From: a virus | Reading direction: 5' to 3' (one strand) | IMG/VR virus record: IMGVR_UViG_3300037882_002024 | Span: 1-64,000 of that record | DNA length: 64,000 bases | Shown here: piece by piece, positions 44,480 through 52,387 of the stretch | Layout: each line of letters starts with the position of its first letter | Position numbering within the stretch: position 1 is the stretch's first letter | Made by a program: the position numbers and the translations under genes | The notes under the pieces: model-generated | What the model was told of the DNA's origin: nothing | The model's input: only the letters and a program-made list of their open reading frames with translations | Database searches by the model: none

Positions 44480-44590
44480 AGTTCAAGGTTCACGGCAAAA
44501 TTTTCGTGAAGGCATCCGAACTCACGCAAGGCTGGAACTAAGCGACTTACAGGAAGCAATTGTTCGCCCGCACACATGACAGAGGAAGGC

Positions 44591-45007
44591 ATGACTGAGA
44601 AAGAGCTAAACGATCTAGCCGATGTGTACGACGGCTGCGAGCTTCGGCTGATTGACCCGCAGCAGCCTTGGCTAGGCTACAAAGTCGGGGACACAGGCGC
44701 GGTAATTTACCGCGACGGCGTTGGTGGCTTGATGCGTCTAATGCGCATCAAGAAGGTCGGCAGGCGCCGTTTTATCGCGACGCGCGCGGAAGTTGTGCAA
44801 AGCCTCATAGCCAATGGAGAAGGCGCAGCAGCCGAACGCGCTCGCAAAGCAGACGAGGCGCTGGCGTATTGGGAGCGGCGTTTTTGCGACGCCTTCGGTG
44901 TGGACCCGCAGGCGCTCCAGTTCAAGCGGATCGCCGTGCGCGAGACAATGCGCGACCTGCAAGCGTGGGCAGGGTGCCACGGCTGGGAAGACGGAGCGCC
45001 AGAGTAA
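44591..45007 (+). CDS. Hypothetical protein, 138 aa
   Basis: ATG 44591 with AGAGGAAGG upstream; another ATG 15 nt earlier. N-terminal small beta part (YKVGDTGAVIYRDGVGG), then long helices. Not recognised. Confidence 0.7.
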   Translation: MTEKELNDLADVYDGCELRLIDPQQPWLGYKVGDTGAVIYRDGVGGLMRLMRIKKVGRRRFIATRAEVVQSLIANGEGAAAERARKADEALAYWERRFCDAFGVDPQALQFKRIAVRETMRDLQAWAGCHGWEDGAPE

Positions 45008-45023
45008 TTACAACGTCCAGCGC

Positions 45024-45094
45024 CCCGGCTAAAAATTGTTGACGCTGCAGGGCTGCACTGAGATAATGACAGTCACTAAAAATTTTTAGCCGGG
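45024..45094 (+). promoter_or_regulatory. Promoter framed by a 14-bp inverted repeat
   Basis: CCCGGCTAAAAATT (45024-45037) and AATTTTTAGCCGGG (45081-45094) are perfect complements. Between them lie TTGACG (45039-45044), a 17-bp spacer and GATAAT (45062-45067). The right arm contains a full palindrome copy. Suggests operator looping or a transcript hairpin. Confidence 0.88.
45076..45089. repeat. CTAAAAnnTTTTAG palindrome, copy 27
   Basis: CTAAAAATTTTTAG, 9 nt after the -10 box and 13 nt before ATG 45103. Confidence 0.92.
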
Positions 45095-45102
45095 AGCTTG
45101 CA

Positions 45103-45594
45103 ATGGACCGAGACGCAGTGGTAGCAACAGCTAAGACGTGGGGCGCACGCTTCGAGTTCTTCGATACGCGCAGCGTGTCCTTTTTGATGCCGAGTGAAGC
45201 AGCGGCCATAGAATGCTTCAAGCTCGTGCCGTGGCAAAGCACGAAGCCTGTGTGCTACCCTACAGGCTGGGCGGTCACGGTGTATCTTGACAGGCCCCGC
45301 ATCGACAGTGTGCCGAGCGACGTGTTACCTGCACCCCTGCTTCTCTCCACGGGCCGGAGCGTTGTGTTTCATTGGAGTCAAGACGCAGGCGGGCCGCTCG
45401 CGTGGTTTATCTCGCCGCGCGGCCATGTAAGGCCCGACGAGCAAGCGCAGGCTGCAATGGTGCTACGCGTGTGGATGAAGCAAACGAATCGTATCGTAGA
45501 AGGAATTGACGATGGACCAATTTTACCGAACGGAAGTCTACCCGACGCGCGCGCATTTGGCGAGCAACGAGGGTTTGATTGCAGTGGTCTATGA
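45103..45594 (+). CDS. Hypothetical protein, 163 aa
   Basis: ATG 45103 with GGGAGC upstream. Mixed fold, aromatic-rich (GRSVVFHWSQDAGGP). The last 28 codons overlap the next gene by 83 nt. Not recognised. Confidence 0.7.
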   Translation: MDRDAVVATAKTWGARFEFFDTRSVSFLMPSEAAAIECFKLVPWQSTKPVCYPTGWAVTVYLDRPRIDSVPSDVLPAPLLLSTGRSVVFHWSQDAGGPLAWFISPRGHVRPDEQAQAAMVLRVWMKQTNRIVEGIDDGPILPNGSLPDARAFGEQRGFDCSGL

Positions 45595-45784
45595 GGGGCG
45601 CTCGTTCGACGTGGCAATTGCTACGGCACACGAGCAGGCAGACGCTTACGGTGGCGTTGCGGACGTCAAGATGTCGTGCCCCACGAAGGTGACGACTTAC
45701 GCGCATGCTAAGCGTGAGCCGGACACGCTCTACGACATGGTGCGCGGCGAGCAGGACTGCGACGAAGGCGACGCCGGAGCATAA
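45512..45784 (+). CDS. Hypothetical protein, 90 aa
   Basis: ATG 45512 with GAAGGAA upstream. Alpha/beta, acidic end. Not recognised. Confidence 0.68.
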   Translation: MDQFYRTEVYPTRAHLASNEGLIAVVYEGRSFDVAIATAHEQADAYGGVADVKMSCPTKVTTYAHAKREPDTLYDMVRGEQDCDEGDAGA

Positions 45785-45815
45785 CAACCTATCGCCCGAA
45801 CGAAAGGAAATAACG

Positions 45816-46313
45816 ATGGCTAAGGAGCCGAAGCAAGACAAGAAGAAAGACGCGCACGAGCTTGCGCTAGAGAGCGCAGCCAACAAAGTGGCCGACGAGT
45901 GCGCAGGCCTCGTGCTGGTGTGGGCCGATTGGGCCTTTGCGTATCGTCTGCGCCTGCAGGATGAAAGCAGCGCCGCCACAAAGCCTCTCGGCTTTGCGAC
46001 CAAGCCGATTGGTGACAAAATCATCATGATGGGGCGCGTGTTCGATCATGGCGACGGGCTGCTCGTTATCTGCCCGGTGGCTTACCGGGAAGAGCACGAA
46101 GCGCGGCGGGCACGTGAGGCGCGCGCCAATCGGCTGCGCTGGTATGAATTTTGGGACGGGGAGTTCAGTAAGGCAGGCAACGCGCCCGATGCCGACTACG
46201 CCACCGAGCGCGCAGCGGTGTACGACCTGCTGATCGAGTGGTCCAGAGATAGCAAGTTCGACGCACCTTGCCCTGCGAGCAGCACAGCGCCGCCGATGGA
46301 GAACAGCGTATGA
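45816..46313 (+). CDS. Hypothetical protein, 165 aa
   Basis: ATG 45816 with AAAGGAAA upstream. Lys-rich start, then VLVWADWAFAYRLRL and helices; two Trp-rich patches. ATGA overlap with the next gene. Confidence 0.7.
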   Translation: MAKEPKQDKKKDAHELALESAANKVADECAGLVLVWADWAFAYRLRLQDESSAATKPLGFATKPIGDKIIMMGRVFDHGDGLLVICPVAYREEHEARRAREARANRLRWYEFWDGEFSKAGNAPDADYATERAAVYDLLIEWSRDSKFDAPCPASSTAPPMENSV

Positions 46314-46684
46314 GTAGCCATAGTCAAGAGCCTTGGCAGCCGGATGATCGTATTTGCGAAGGCGTTTCTTATTCTGTGATGCTGAGACCGGATGGAAAGA
46401 TTCTGTTTACTTCGGATAACTCCGAGGTAAGCGAGATTCACGAAGACTTTGACGAAGAAGGTTTTCGTACTCAGTGGGACCAACAGGCCCGCGATGACTT
46501 TCAGCGTGCGTCTGTGTGCGTCAACGCCTGCACTGGCTTTGCGGCCCCTGAGTTCGTGCCCGCTGTAGTTGCTGCAGCGCAATCGCTATCAAAAGCGATC
46601 GTTTTGAAAGATGCGCAAAAAGAGCTTGACGCCAAAAAAGATTTAGCCAAAGCAATGGCTGCGTTACGAGGCGCCCCATTATGA
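46310..46684 (+). CDS. Hypothetical protein, 124 aa
   Basis: ATGA coupled on both sides. N-terminal beta part with acidic patches, C-terminal Ala/Lys helix (KAIVLKDAQKELDAKKDL). Not recognised. Confidence 0.7.
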   Translation: MSSHSQEPWQPDDRICEGVSYSVMLRPDGKILFTSDNSEVSEIHEDFDEEGFRTQWDQQARDDFQRASVCVNACTGFAAPEFVPAVVAAAQSLSKAIVLKDAQKELDAKKDLAKAMAALRGAPL

Positions 46685-47004
46685 GCAGCCCTCAAGCAAT
46701 TGCGCAGGCCTTCGCCGAAACGAACTGGCTTAATTTTACGGGCGACGCAAGCTCCGGAGCTGTCTTCGACCGCGAGCGCGTGTTTCGCTACATGCTCTAC
46801 CGTGTGAAAAAATGCTTAACTTGTACCAATCCATCCGACAAGCCGTTTTGCCGCCAAGCCGCTGACGGCAAGGTCAACGAAGCCTGCATTGATCGTTGTC
46901 ATGGCAACCACCTAGGCATCCTGAGCGCTGAGTACGTGGCGTGGTACAATCGCCCGGAAGCCGAAGGCCTGCGACGCTCAATGGAAAAATTCCTCAAAAA
47001 ATAG
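46681..47004 (+). CDS. Cys-rich protein, 107 aa
   Basis: CLTC (about 45-48), PFCRQ and CIDRCHG form a likely zinc site. Its ending KFLKK-stop uses an AAAAAATAG run like those before promoters, but no TTGACA follows here. Confidence 0.7.
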   Translation: MSSPQAIAQAFAETNWLNFTGDASSGAVFDRERVFRYMLYRVKKCLTCTNPSDKPFCRQAADGKVNEACIDRCHGNHLGILSAEYVAWYNRPEAEGLRRSMEKFLKK

Positions 47005-47036
47005 TCCAGACACCTGCCCAGCACTACGGAGATGCA

Positions 47037-47417
47037 ATGCAACCACTCACCTGCGATGAATGCTCCGGGGCCTGCTGTCAGTTTGTCAGCACGCCACCGG
47101 GCTTGTTCCCGATCTTCGCCTCACCGAAGTGGGACGGCCTCTACATGGCCGACACCGAAGACTATATTCATTGGGCCAGCATGCCTGCCGCGCTCCAAGA
47201 CGAGCTACGCGCTGTGTACGCCGAGCGCCGCGAGGATGGACAGGCCTGCGTGTGGCTGCACGAAGGGCGCTGCAAGCACTACGTCCACAGGCCGGAAGCG
47301 TGCCGCAATGCTGTGACGGTAGGCGACGCAGCCTGTCTTGAGGCCCGCGACCAAGTGATCCAGCTTAACCTCGAACGGTTGCAATTATCTTTGCCAAAAT
47401 TGAAGAAAAATAGTTGA
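47037..47417 (+). CDS. YkgJ-type Cys-cluster protein
   Basis: 126 residues from ATG 47037. CDECSGACCQ (CxxCxxxCC) at the N-terminus and CVWLHEGRCKHYVHRPEACR towards the C-terminus match the YkgJ zinc/iron-chelating family. Function of the family is poorly known, with metal binding likely. The stop is inside the next promoter's A-tract/-35 region. Confidence 0.85.
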   Translation: MQPLTCDECSGACCQFVSTPPGLFPIFASPKWDGLYMADTEDYIHWASMPAALQDELRAVYAERREDGQACVWLHEGRCKHYVHRPEACRNAVTVGDAACLEARDQVIQLNLERLQLSLPKLKKNS

Positions 47418-47442
47418 CAGTAGGGCAGGAAGCGGCTAAGCT
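47405..47442 (+). promoter_or_regulatory. Strong sigma70-type promoter (module copy)
   Basis: GAAAAATAG, TTGACA (47414-47419), 17-bp spacer, TAAGCT (47437-47442); leader ACCGAGGCAAGACA before ATG 47491. Confidence 0.9.
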
Positions 47443-47490
47443 ATTTTCACAGGCGCAACAACTGAGCCTAGCACTAACCGAGGCAAGACA

Positions 47491-47820
47491 ATGGCCACCA
47501 TGATGACGTTCGCCGAAGCCTGTGAAAAACAACACCTGTACCACTCGTACTACACCGTCTGGATCGTGAAGCCTGACGGCACGCGTATCTATCTGACGCA
47601 TACCGCGCGCAAGTCAGGCAGTGGGCTGCTGGCGCTCTTCACCGGCGATTATGACGGCTACCGTGAGGCCTTACGCAAGGCCTTGCGCGAGGCTGGCGTG
47701 AACCCGGAAACCTGTCCGCTCGTCAAGAAGACGAAGAACGCATTGATCCTTGGCGACCTGTGGAAGGTCGAGTTTGGTGGCACCATCCGCCAAGAAGCTG
47801 CGGCTAGCAATAGCCGATAA
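47491..47820 (+). CDS. Hypothetical protein, 109 aa
   Basis: Alpha/beta with a Tyr-rich beginning (KQHLYHSYYTVWIVKPDG) and a Lys/Arg helix. First gene of a strong promoter. Not recognised. Confidence 0.75.
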   Translation: MATMMTFAEACEKQHLYHSYYTVWIVKPDGTRIYLTHTARKSGSGLLALFTGDYDGYREALRKALREAGVNPETCPLVKKTKNALILGDLWKVEFGGTIRQEAAASNSR

Positions 47821-47855
47821 CCTAAGTCGGGCAATTCGCCTTAGACTTTAATTCC

Positions 47856-47882
47856 GCGCAGGCCTGCAAGCCTGCGCTATTT
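47856..47882 (+). terminator. Hairpin, probable terminator
   Basis: GCGCAGGC (47856-47863) pairs with GCCTGCGC (47870-47877), loop CTGCAA, then TATTTTA. The GGAG for ATG 47895 follows at once. The GCGCAGG/CCTGCGC arms are the same as in the 10893 terminator. Confidence 0.75.
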
Positions 47883-47894
47883 TAGGAGCGATCT

Positions 47895-48869
47895 ATGGGA
47901 ACAATGGAACGGCGCTACGGAAGCAAGCGGCCCGCTGTAATTGCGAGCTTTCGCCTGCTAGGGCTAGCGCCAACGTATGCGGCTGGTGAACTAGAGCAAC
48001 TGCCGTTTGGCAAGCCAAAGCACGTGTGGCTTTCCGCAACCAAGCGACTGGAGCGACACACTTTTCGTGGCGTTCCCGGCAACGGAATTACGATCCTTTT
48101 ACCCGGCGCAGAACAGGATTCTCTGAGCGCCTTGCCAGCAGGATGCGCTTGGGTTTGGCGTGTCTGCAAGAGGATCGGAAGCCGTGACCGCAAGGACGGC
48201 ATTGAGATTGTAGTAACGCATTGGCGCGCGACAGACTGCGCGCAATGGGAAGAAGCCTATCTAGGCGTTGATATGGGCAGCGATGTCATGACGATTATCG
48301 CTCGAACAGAGGACGGCCAGCACTTGTGGCAACAAGACTTTCGGCGCCTGCCGACCAGCTTGGAGAATTACGAGCTACGACGAATCTTTGAGTGGCAGCG
48401 GAACAAATTTTACGCTCACTTAACCTACCGCGAAACCGAGGAGATTGCGCTAGCATTCTTAGGCTCCGTTGATCCAAGCTGGACCCTTAATGCTGCAAAC
48501 CGCCTTGCTTCGCGCCTGCTGTACGGTTATGCGCGCGATACGGGATGGCGCAAGCTAGCACTGCACGAGCAAGAGCGCTATGGCGTTACTGGCCAGTGGC
48601 ACAAACAAGCGCAGCTTGATCTAATCAAGGGTGAGGCTGCAATCAGGGACTCAACAGGGGTCGGGGGATACACCAAGCAGGCAGCCAGCGGCCAAGTTCC
48701 CATCTACGGCGATTCTGCGCTTGTGGCTGTTGCTGAAGACTATGCCGACCGTCATGGCCTGCCTGCCGAAGTGCGCGCGCACATGCCAGCCAAAGCCTTT
48801 GCAATCTGGCTTCGCACGCAAGGTTGTGAAGAGCTAGCCAAAGCAGTCGAGGCTTGTGCGCCGTTTTAG
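47895..48869 (+). CDS. Hypothetical protein, 324 aa
   Basis: ATG 47895 with AGGAGC upstream. Largest unassigned protein of this region. N-terminal half beta-rich (VWRVCKRIG, IEIVVTHWRA, LGVDMGSDVMTIIART), C-terminal half helical. No catalytic motif I can defend. Confidence 0.75.
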   Translation: MGTMERRYGSKRPAVIASFRLLGLAPTYAAGELEQLPFGKPKHVWLSATKRLERHTFRGVPGNGITILLPGAEQDSLSALPAGCAWVWRVCKRIGSRDRKDGIEIVVTHWRATDCAQWEEAYLGVDMGSDVMTIIARTEDGQHLWQQDFRRLPTSLENYELRRIFEWQRNKFYAHLTYRETEEIALAFLGSVDPSWTLNAANRLASRLLYGYARDTGWRKLALHEQERYGVTGQWHKQAQLDLIKGEAAIRDSTGVGGYTKQAASGQVPIYGDSALVAVAEDYADRHGLPAEVRAHMPAKAFAIWLRTQGCEELAKAVEACAPF

Positions 48870-48885
48870 GAAACAGACAGGCGAC

Positions 48886-48899
48886 TAAATTATTTTAGT
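48886..48899. repeat. CTAAAAnnTTTTAG palindrome, copy 28
   Basis: CTAAATTATTTTAG, extended by GCGA/TCGC; 20 nt before a -35 box. Confidence 0.92.
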
Positions 48900-48906
48900 C
48901 GCTTTC

Positions 48907-48947
48907 AAAAAAAAATAGTTGACAGAGCAACCAGTCTCGGCTATAGT
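48907..48947 (+). promoter_or_regulatory. Strong sigma70-type promoter (module copy)
   Basis: A-tract TAG, TTGACA (48919-48924), 17-bp spacer, TATAGT (48942-48947); leader ACCGAGGCAAGACA before ATG 49003. Confidence 0.94.
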
Positions 48948-49002
48948 ATTAGCACAGGGGCAGAAGTTGCCCTTAAACCTTAAACCAAACCGAGGCAAGA
49001 CA

Positions 49003-49260
49003 ATGGAACGCATCGCAATTACAACCCTTCCCCGTGGCTCGTGGAAATATCAAGACGCCTTCGGTATCGCGCACTATGTCGCGGTCAAGGCCAAGGCTGG
49101 CTTCTACTACTGGAAGCGTGTGGCCTGCTCCAAGAAATACAGCGCCCCGCAGTTGCGGCGAATGGGATACGACGCCAGCAATGCCGGGGGCATCAACAAG
49201 CAACGCCTGACCCGCGCCGAAGTGGCCTTTGCAGTCTTCGCGCAAGCGCAAATGGTGTAA
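49003..49260 (+). CDS. Hypothetical protein, 85 aa
   Basis: Basic alpha/beta (AGFYYWKRVACSKKYSAPQLRRMG) with RxxG repeats; may bind nucleic acid. Promoter-proximal. Confidence 0.75.
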   Translation: MERIAITTLPRGSWKYQDAFGIAHYVAVKAKAGFYYWKRVACSKKYSAPQLRRMGYDASNAGGINKQRLTRAEVAFAVFAQAQMV

Positions 49261-49275
49261 CGTAAACAAGCCAAC

Positions 49276-49303
49276 AAGGCCACTAAAAAATTTTAGTGGC
49301 CTT
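49276..49303. terminator. Extended palindrome acting as probable terminator (copy 29)
   Basis: AAGGCCACTAAAA and TTTTAGTGGCCTT are perfect 13-nt complements around AA, followed by TACT. The core 49283-49296 (CTAAAAAATTTTAG) is a family copy; the GC-containing base makes this the most stable hairpin of the set and possibly bidirectional. Confidence 0.8.
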
Positions 49304-49319
49304 TACTCAGGAGCAAGAA

Positions 49320-49568
49320 ATGAACGAAGCCTCATTGCCGAAGTGGGCGCAAGAACGCTTAGAGCGCTTTCGCAGCGACTTGCAGAAAGCACGCGAGCCG
49401 CTGCTCAAAGAGCTAGGAGTGCTGCGCCCCAAGGTTGAGTTGCTAGAAGCGCGCAACGCCGCGCTAGTGGAATTGCTACAGGCTGCCGCTAGGGGCGGGC
49501 ACCTTGCCGCCGCCGACATCGTGCGGACACTCGAAGGCTACGAGCTACAACTCGTCAAGGCCGACTAA
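49320..49568 (+). CDS. Coiled-coil protein, 82 aa
   Basis: ATG 49320 with CAGGAGC upstream. Heptad-rich throughout (LKELGVLRPKVELLEARNAAL). Function unknown. Confidence 0.7.
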   Translation: MNEASLPKWAQERLERFRSDLQKAREPLLKELGVLRPKVELLEARNAALVELLQAAARGGHLAAADIVRTLEGYELQLVKAD

Positions 49569-49580
49569 CCCGGAGCTAGG

Positions 49581-50042
49581 ATGTTTACGCGTTACTGCCT
49601 GTCGATCATCGACGGCGTGCTTTGTGTGCGCTGCACGCTGGCCAACTACAGCCAGCCGATTGTTGCGCATCTGCACTGGCCAGCCCGCGAGAAGGCTGCG
49701 GACGTTGCGAGAACGCTCGGCCTTCCTGATTCCACGGGCCTCGTGACCGTGGACGTGACAGGCGGACATGACGGCTGCTATACGGCCTACAGCCAGCCAG
49801 ACCAATTCGGGAGCCGCTACATGGCGCTGATCCACACCGTAGACGGGGCACGCACGCAGCCGATTCTAACCGAAGAGCACCGCATCGTCGTGAAGTCTAC
49901 GCGGCGCAACCCTGTCACCTACCGCAACGGCTTCTTCTTCAAGGCCATGGCGGCAGGCGAGACGCGCTTGCCGTGGACCGAGTTCGTGGACAGCTACGGG
50001 AGCCTGTTGCCATGGCCATGGTTCAAATTTCTGAAAAAATAG
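49581..50042 (+). CDS. Hypothetical protein, 153 aa (paralogue of 51134)
   Basis: ATG 49581 with CCGGAGCTAGG upstream. N-terminus YCLSIIDGVLCVRCTLANYSQP parallels FWLCMVDDTLCVGTLSAHSTQP of the gene at 51134, so the two share a domain. The stop TAG is in the next promoter. Confidence 0.72.
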   Translation: MFTRYCLSIIDGVLCVRCTLANYSQPIVAHLHWPAREKAADVARTLGLPDSTGLVTVDVTGGHDGCYTAYSQPDQFGSRYMALIHTVDGARTQPILTEEHRIVVKSTRRNPVTYRNGFFFKAMAAGETRLPWTEFVDSYGSLLPWPWFKFLKK

Positions 50043-50071
50043 TTGACAGCAGGAGCTAAGTCGGCTAAGCT
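50033..50071 (+). promoter_or_regulatory. Strong sigma70-type promoter (module copy)
   Basis: GAAAAAATAG, TTGACA (50043-50048), 17-bp spacer, TAAGCT (50066-50071); leader ACCGAGGCAAGT before ATG 50103. Confidence 0.92.
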
Positions 50072-50102
50072 ATTCTTGTCGCCCAACCAAACCGAGGCAA
50101 GT

Positions 50103-50363
50103 ATGAAGACTCTGCAAACGGCTGCTAACAACAACGCGATCAACAACGTCAAGCTGGTGTTCAAAAAGTCCACCGTCAAGAAGTTTGCCTATCTGATTAA
50201 CGAGGGCAAAGACGAGGCTGTGCTGGAGTTCCTGCGCTCCTGTGTGGCCGTGGCTCACTGCAAGGATTCCTTTGCAGCCGTCTTGGTACATTCGGGCCAG
50301 CGCTACACGAGCACGGGCCAGATTCACAACGCGCTGCGCGCATACTACCAAGCCAAAGAATAG
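50103..50363 (+). CDS. Hypothetical helical protein, 86 aa
   Basis: Promoter-proximal, helical, Lys-rich (KLVFKKSTVKKFAYLINEG). Not recognised. Confidence 0.72.
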   Translation: MKTLQTAANNNAINNVKLVFKKSTVKKFAYLINEGKDEAVLEFLRSCVAVAHCKDSFAAVLVHSGQRYTSTGQIHNALRAYYQAKE

Positions 50364-50364
50364 C

Positions 50365-50378
50365 CTAAAATCTTGTAG
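50365..50378. repeat. CTAAAAnnTTTTAG palindrome, copy 30 (degenerate)
   Basis: CTAAAATCTTGTAG, one mismatch in the right arm. Confidence 0.7.
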
Positions 50379-50410
50379 TCGCCCTTCCTCAATGAACCGG
50401 AGCCAGTGCA

Positions 50411-50929
50411 ATGCCTTTTCACTTTGACGAATCGGAGCAAGACACGCGCGGCGGGCGTGGCAAGACAACGCGCCGCAAGGGCACCAAAACCAATCGCGGG
50501 CCATACGGCCTGTGGCTCGCGCAGTGCAAAGAAGAGGACGCGCCCCGCTTGGCTGCCGAGAAGGCCGCGCGGCTGGAGCAAGAGCGCTTGGCCAAGATCG
50601 AGCGCGAGCGCGTGACGGACGAGTGCCTTGCGCTGGAGCCTTTTATCCGTTACGGCGTCTACGAGACGCATACGCGAGCCACGAACGTAGCCGGTTACGC
50701 GCTTCGCGGAGACGTGTTCACGATGACAGTACGAACGGGGCTGTACGAGGCAGAGGCCGAAGCAATCGGCATGGTTGAATTGGCCTTGCGGTACAAAGAG
50801 CAAGGCAAGTGGCCTCGTGACGGATCGACCTACGAAGTGCGTGCTGTGCTGTGCAAGTGGCGCGTTCATGCCGTGACGAAAAAAGGCGAGCGCCACATCA
50901 GCATCAAGCCCGTCGATGAGCAAAACTAA
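50411..50929 (+). CDS. Hypothetical protein, 172 aa
   Basis: ATG 50411 with CCGGAGC upstream. Arg/Lys/Gly-rich N-terminus, a charged helix (LEQERLAKIERERVTDE), then an alpha/beta part. May bind nucleic acid through the basic tail. Confidence 0.7.
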   Translation: MPFHFDESEQDTRGGRGKTTRRKGTKTNRGPYGLWLAQCKEEDAPRLAAEKAARLEQERLAKIERERVTDECLALEPFIRYGVYETHTRATNVAGYALRGDVFTMTVRTGLYEAEAEAIGMVELALRYKEQGKWPRDGSTYEVRAVLCKWRVHAVTKKGERHISIKPVDEQN

Positions 50930-50939
50930 AATAATTTAG
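50926..50939. repeat. CTAAAAnnTTTTAG palindrome, copy 31
   Basis: CTAAAATAATTTAG; contains the upstream stop; 18 nt before ATG 50958. Confidence 0.92.
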
Positions 50940-50957
50940 TCGCCCGGAGCAACTGCG

Positions 50958-51137
50958 ATGAAGAGGAAAAAGAAGCAAGTGACCTTCGAGTGCCTTGGCG
51001 CTCTTGCGCAAGAGCGCGCGCTCGTTGATTACATCAATTTTTGGGCGCAGGAAGGGCAGGCTATCACCGAAGAGCAAGCGCGTGACCTGCTGCAAGGCGA
51101 GTCGTTTGCCGAAGACGGGACCAAGGTGGAACAATGA
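50958..51137 (+). CDS. Hypothetical protein, 59 aa
   Basis: ATG 50958 with CCCGGAGC upstream; stop overlaps the next ATG (ATGA). Basic start MKRKKKQ and helix FWAQEGQAITEEQARDL. Coupling and composition support it. Confidence 0.72.
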   Translation: MKRKKKQVTFECLGALAQERALVDYINFWAQEGQAITEEQARDLLQGESFAEDGTKVEQ

Positions 51138-51679
51138 AACCTCTCGAACGCACAACGCTGCCGGGGCTGTGGCGCTTCTGGCTCTGCATGGTAGACGATA
51201 CGCTGTGCGTCGGGACGCTCAGCGCCCACAGCACGCAGCCGCGCTTTGCAATTGCCTGCATGCCGACCGTCGATCAAGGCGTCTTTGGCCTTACGCAGAT
51301 GGCTTACCGCTTTCACGCCGGAGGCCTGCGAGACAAATTTTTGCGGCTAGCGCAGGTAGCTTACGTTATGCCGCAGACGGTAGCCGTGGAGTGTGAGCAA
51401 ATGCGCGCAGGGTACACGGACTATGTGTCGTATGCCTGCCCGTACAAGGTGCCGCCCATCTACCGCGCTTACCTCGACGCGCCGAGGCCTGCGCGCGTGC
51501 GCAAGGCCTCAGAGGTATGGTGGGACAACGGGCACTGGCACAAACGGACAAACGCCAGCGCGCAGGCCGAGCGCATCGAGTGGGCGGCAGCGCTTCCCAA
51601 GCTACCTACTGAGTGCATGCACTACTACGAGCGCAAGCGCACCACCGATGAAATTCTCGACGATCTGATGGGAGAGTAG
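51134..51679 (+). CDS. Hypothetical protein, 181 aa (paralogue of 49581)
   Basis: ATGA overlap. Shares its N-terminal domain with the gene at 49581; the C-terminal part is Arg/Tyr/Trp-rich (SEVWWDNGHWHKRTN). Not recognised. Confidence 0.72.
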   Translation: MKPLERTTLPGLWRFWLCMVDDTLCVGTLSAHSTQPRFAIACMPTVDQGVFGLTQMAYRFHAGGLRDKFLRLAQVAYVMPQTVAVECEQMRAGYTDYVSYACPYKVPPIYRAYLDAPRPARVRKASEVWWDNGHWHKRTNASAQAERIEWAAALPKLPTECMHYYERKRTTDEILDDLMGE

Positions 51680-51680
51680 C

Positions 51681-51824
51681 ATGTGGAGAGTAGAAGTAAC
51701 ATCGTCGCGCTACGATCATGCCGTGCTAGGCATTTTCTGGCACCGAGACGAAGAGCAGGCGCGCAGCCACGCAGCCGAGTTCGAGCATCACGGCTTCGGG
51801 GCAAAGGTTGTGGCGCCAGAATAA
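51681..51824 (+). CDS. Hypothetical protein, 47 aa
   Basis: ATG 51681 two nt after the previous stop, with GGGAGAG upstream; TAA at 51822. Alpha/beta: VEVTSSRYDHAVLGIFWHRD, then an Ala/His helix. Good ribosome-binding site. Confidence 0.68.
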   Translation: MWRVEVTSSRYDHAVLGIFWHRDEEQARSHAAEFEHHGFGAKVVAPE

Positions 51825-51828
51825 TTCT

Positions 51829-51867
51829 GGAAAAATAGTTGACAGATGCCCGAGCGCCCGCTATATT
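51829..51867 (+). promoter_or_regulatory. Strong sigma70-type promoter (module copy)
   Basis: GGAAAAATAG, TTGACA (51839-51844), 17-bp spacer, TATATT (51862-51867). The leader has ACCAATGCAAGAC, a diverged form of ACCGAGGCAAG. Confidence 0.93.
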
Positions 51868-51915
51868 GTTCTTACAGTCGCCAACACTTAACCAATGCAA
51901 GACGGAGTCAAGACC

Positions 51916-52290
51916 ATGTCCGAGAACAAGTCCGAACCTATGTGCATCCTCATCACCTACTCGCTGTGCAAGGCCACGCTGCGGGGCCTCACGGTAGCCA
52001 ACTCGGAGCGCGACCTACGCAACAAAATGGGCATGCGAATCGAGAACGAGTGCTGGGGCACGCTCTGCCCGGTTTCCGCGCACGTCGAACTGGATTTTAA
52101 CCGCGACGAAGACAAGATCACGGTAGACATCACGGACGTGGACAGCGTCGCGTTGGCGCGGTGGCTGACGGCCGATGAATGCAATCTGAGCTACCTGAAA
52201 GACCTAACCAAATCCGCGCAAGTGGCCATGCTGGAGTTCATCGCGGAACAACTTGGAGAGCTACGCGTAGACGACAACGCAGACGACTAA
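51916..52290 (+). CDS. Acidic hypothetical protein, 124 aa
   Basis: ATG 51916 (GACGGAG upstream); ATG 51895 also possible. Strongly acidic C-terminal third (ELRVDDNADD) and helices; a small acidic early protein of this kind could mimic DNA or inhibit a host factor, a guess only. The stop is in the palindrome. Confidence 0.72.
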   Translation: MSENKSEPMCILITYSLCKATLRGLTVANSERDLRNKMGMRIENECWGTLCPVSAHVELDFNRDEDKITVDITDVDSVALARWLTADECNLSYLKDLTKSAQVAMLEFIAEQLGELRVDDNADD

Positions 52291-52300
52291 ATTATTTTAG
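52287..52300. repeat. CTAAAAnnTTTTAG palindrome, copy 32
   Basis: CTAAATTATTTTAG; contains the upstream stop; 19 nt before a -35 box. Confidence 0.92.
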
Positions 52301-52348
52301 CCGCTTGTCAGAAAAGAAGTTGACAAGCGGCCGTCCGCCCGCTATATT
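52300..52348 (+). promoter_or_regulatory. Promoter with 11-bp inverted repeat at the -35 box
   Basis: GAAAAGAAG, TTGACA (52320-52325), 17-bp spacer, TATATT (52343-52348). GCCGCTTGTCA (52300-52310) and TGACAAGCGGC (52321-52331) are exact complements, the second covering most of the -35 box. Confidence 0.88.
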
Positions 52349-52387
52349 GATTTTGCAGTCGCCCAAAACCAACCGAGGCAAGTCATC

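Noticed and set aside
44480-44590. Short open stretch after the gene at 44138 (EFKVHGKIFVKASEL)
   Set aside because: It looks protein-like, but it has no start codon in frame and ends after about 20 codons; perhaps a relic.
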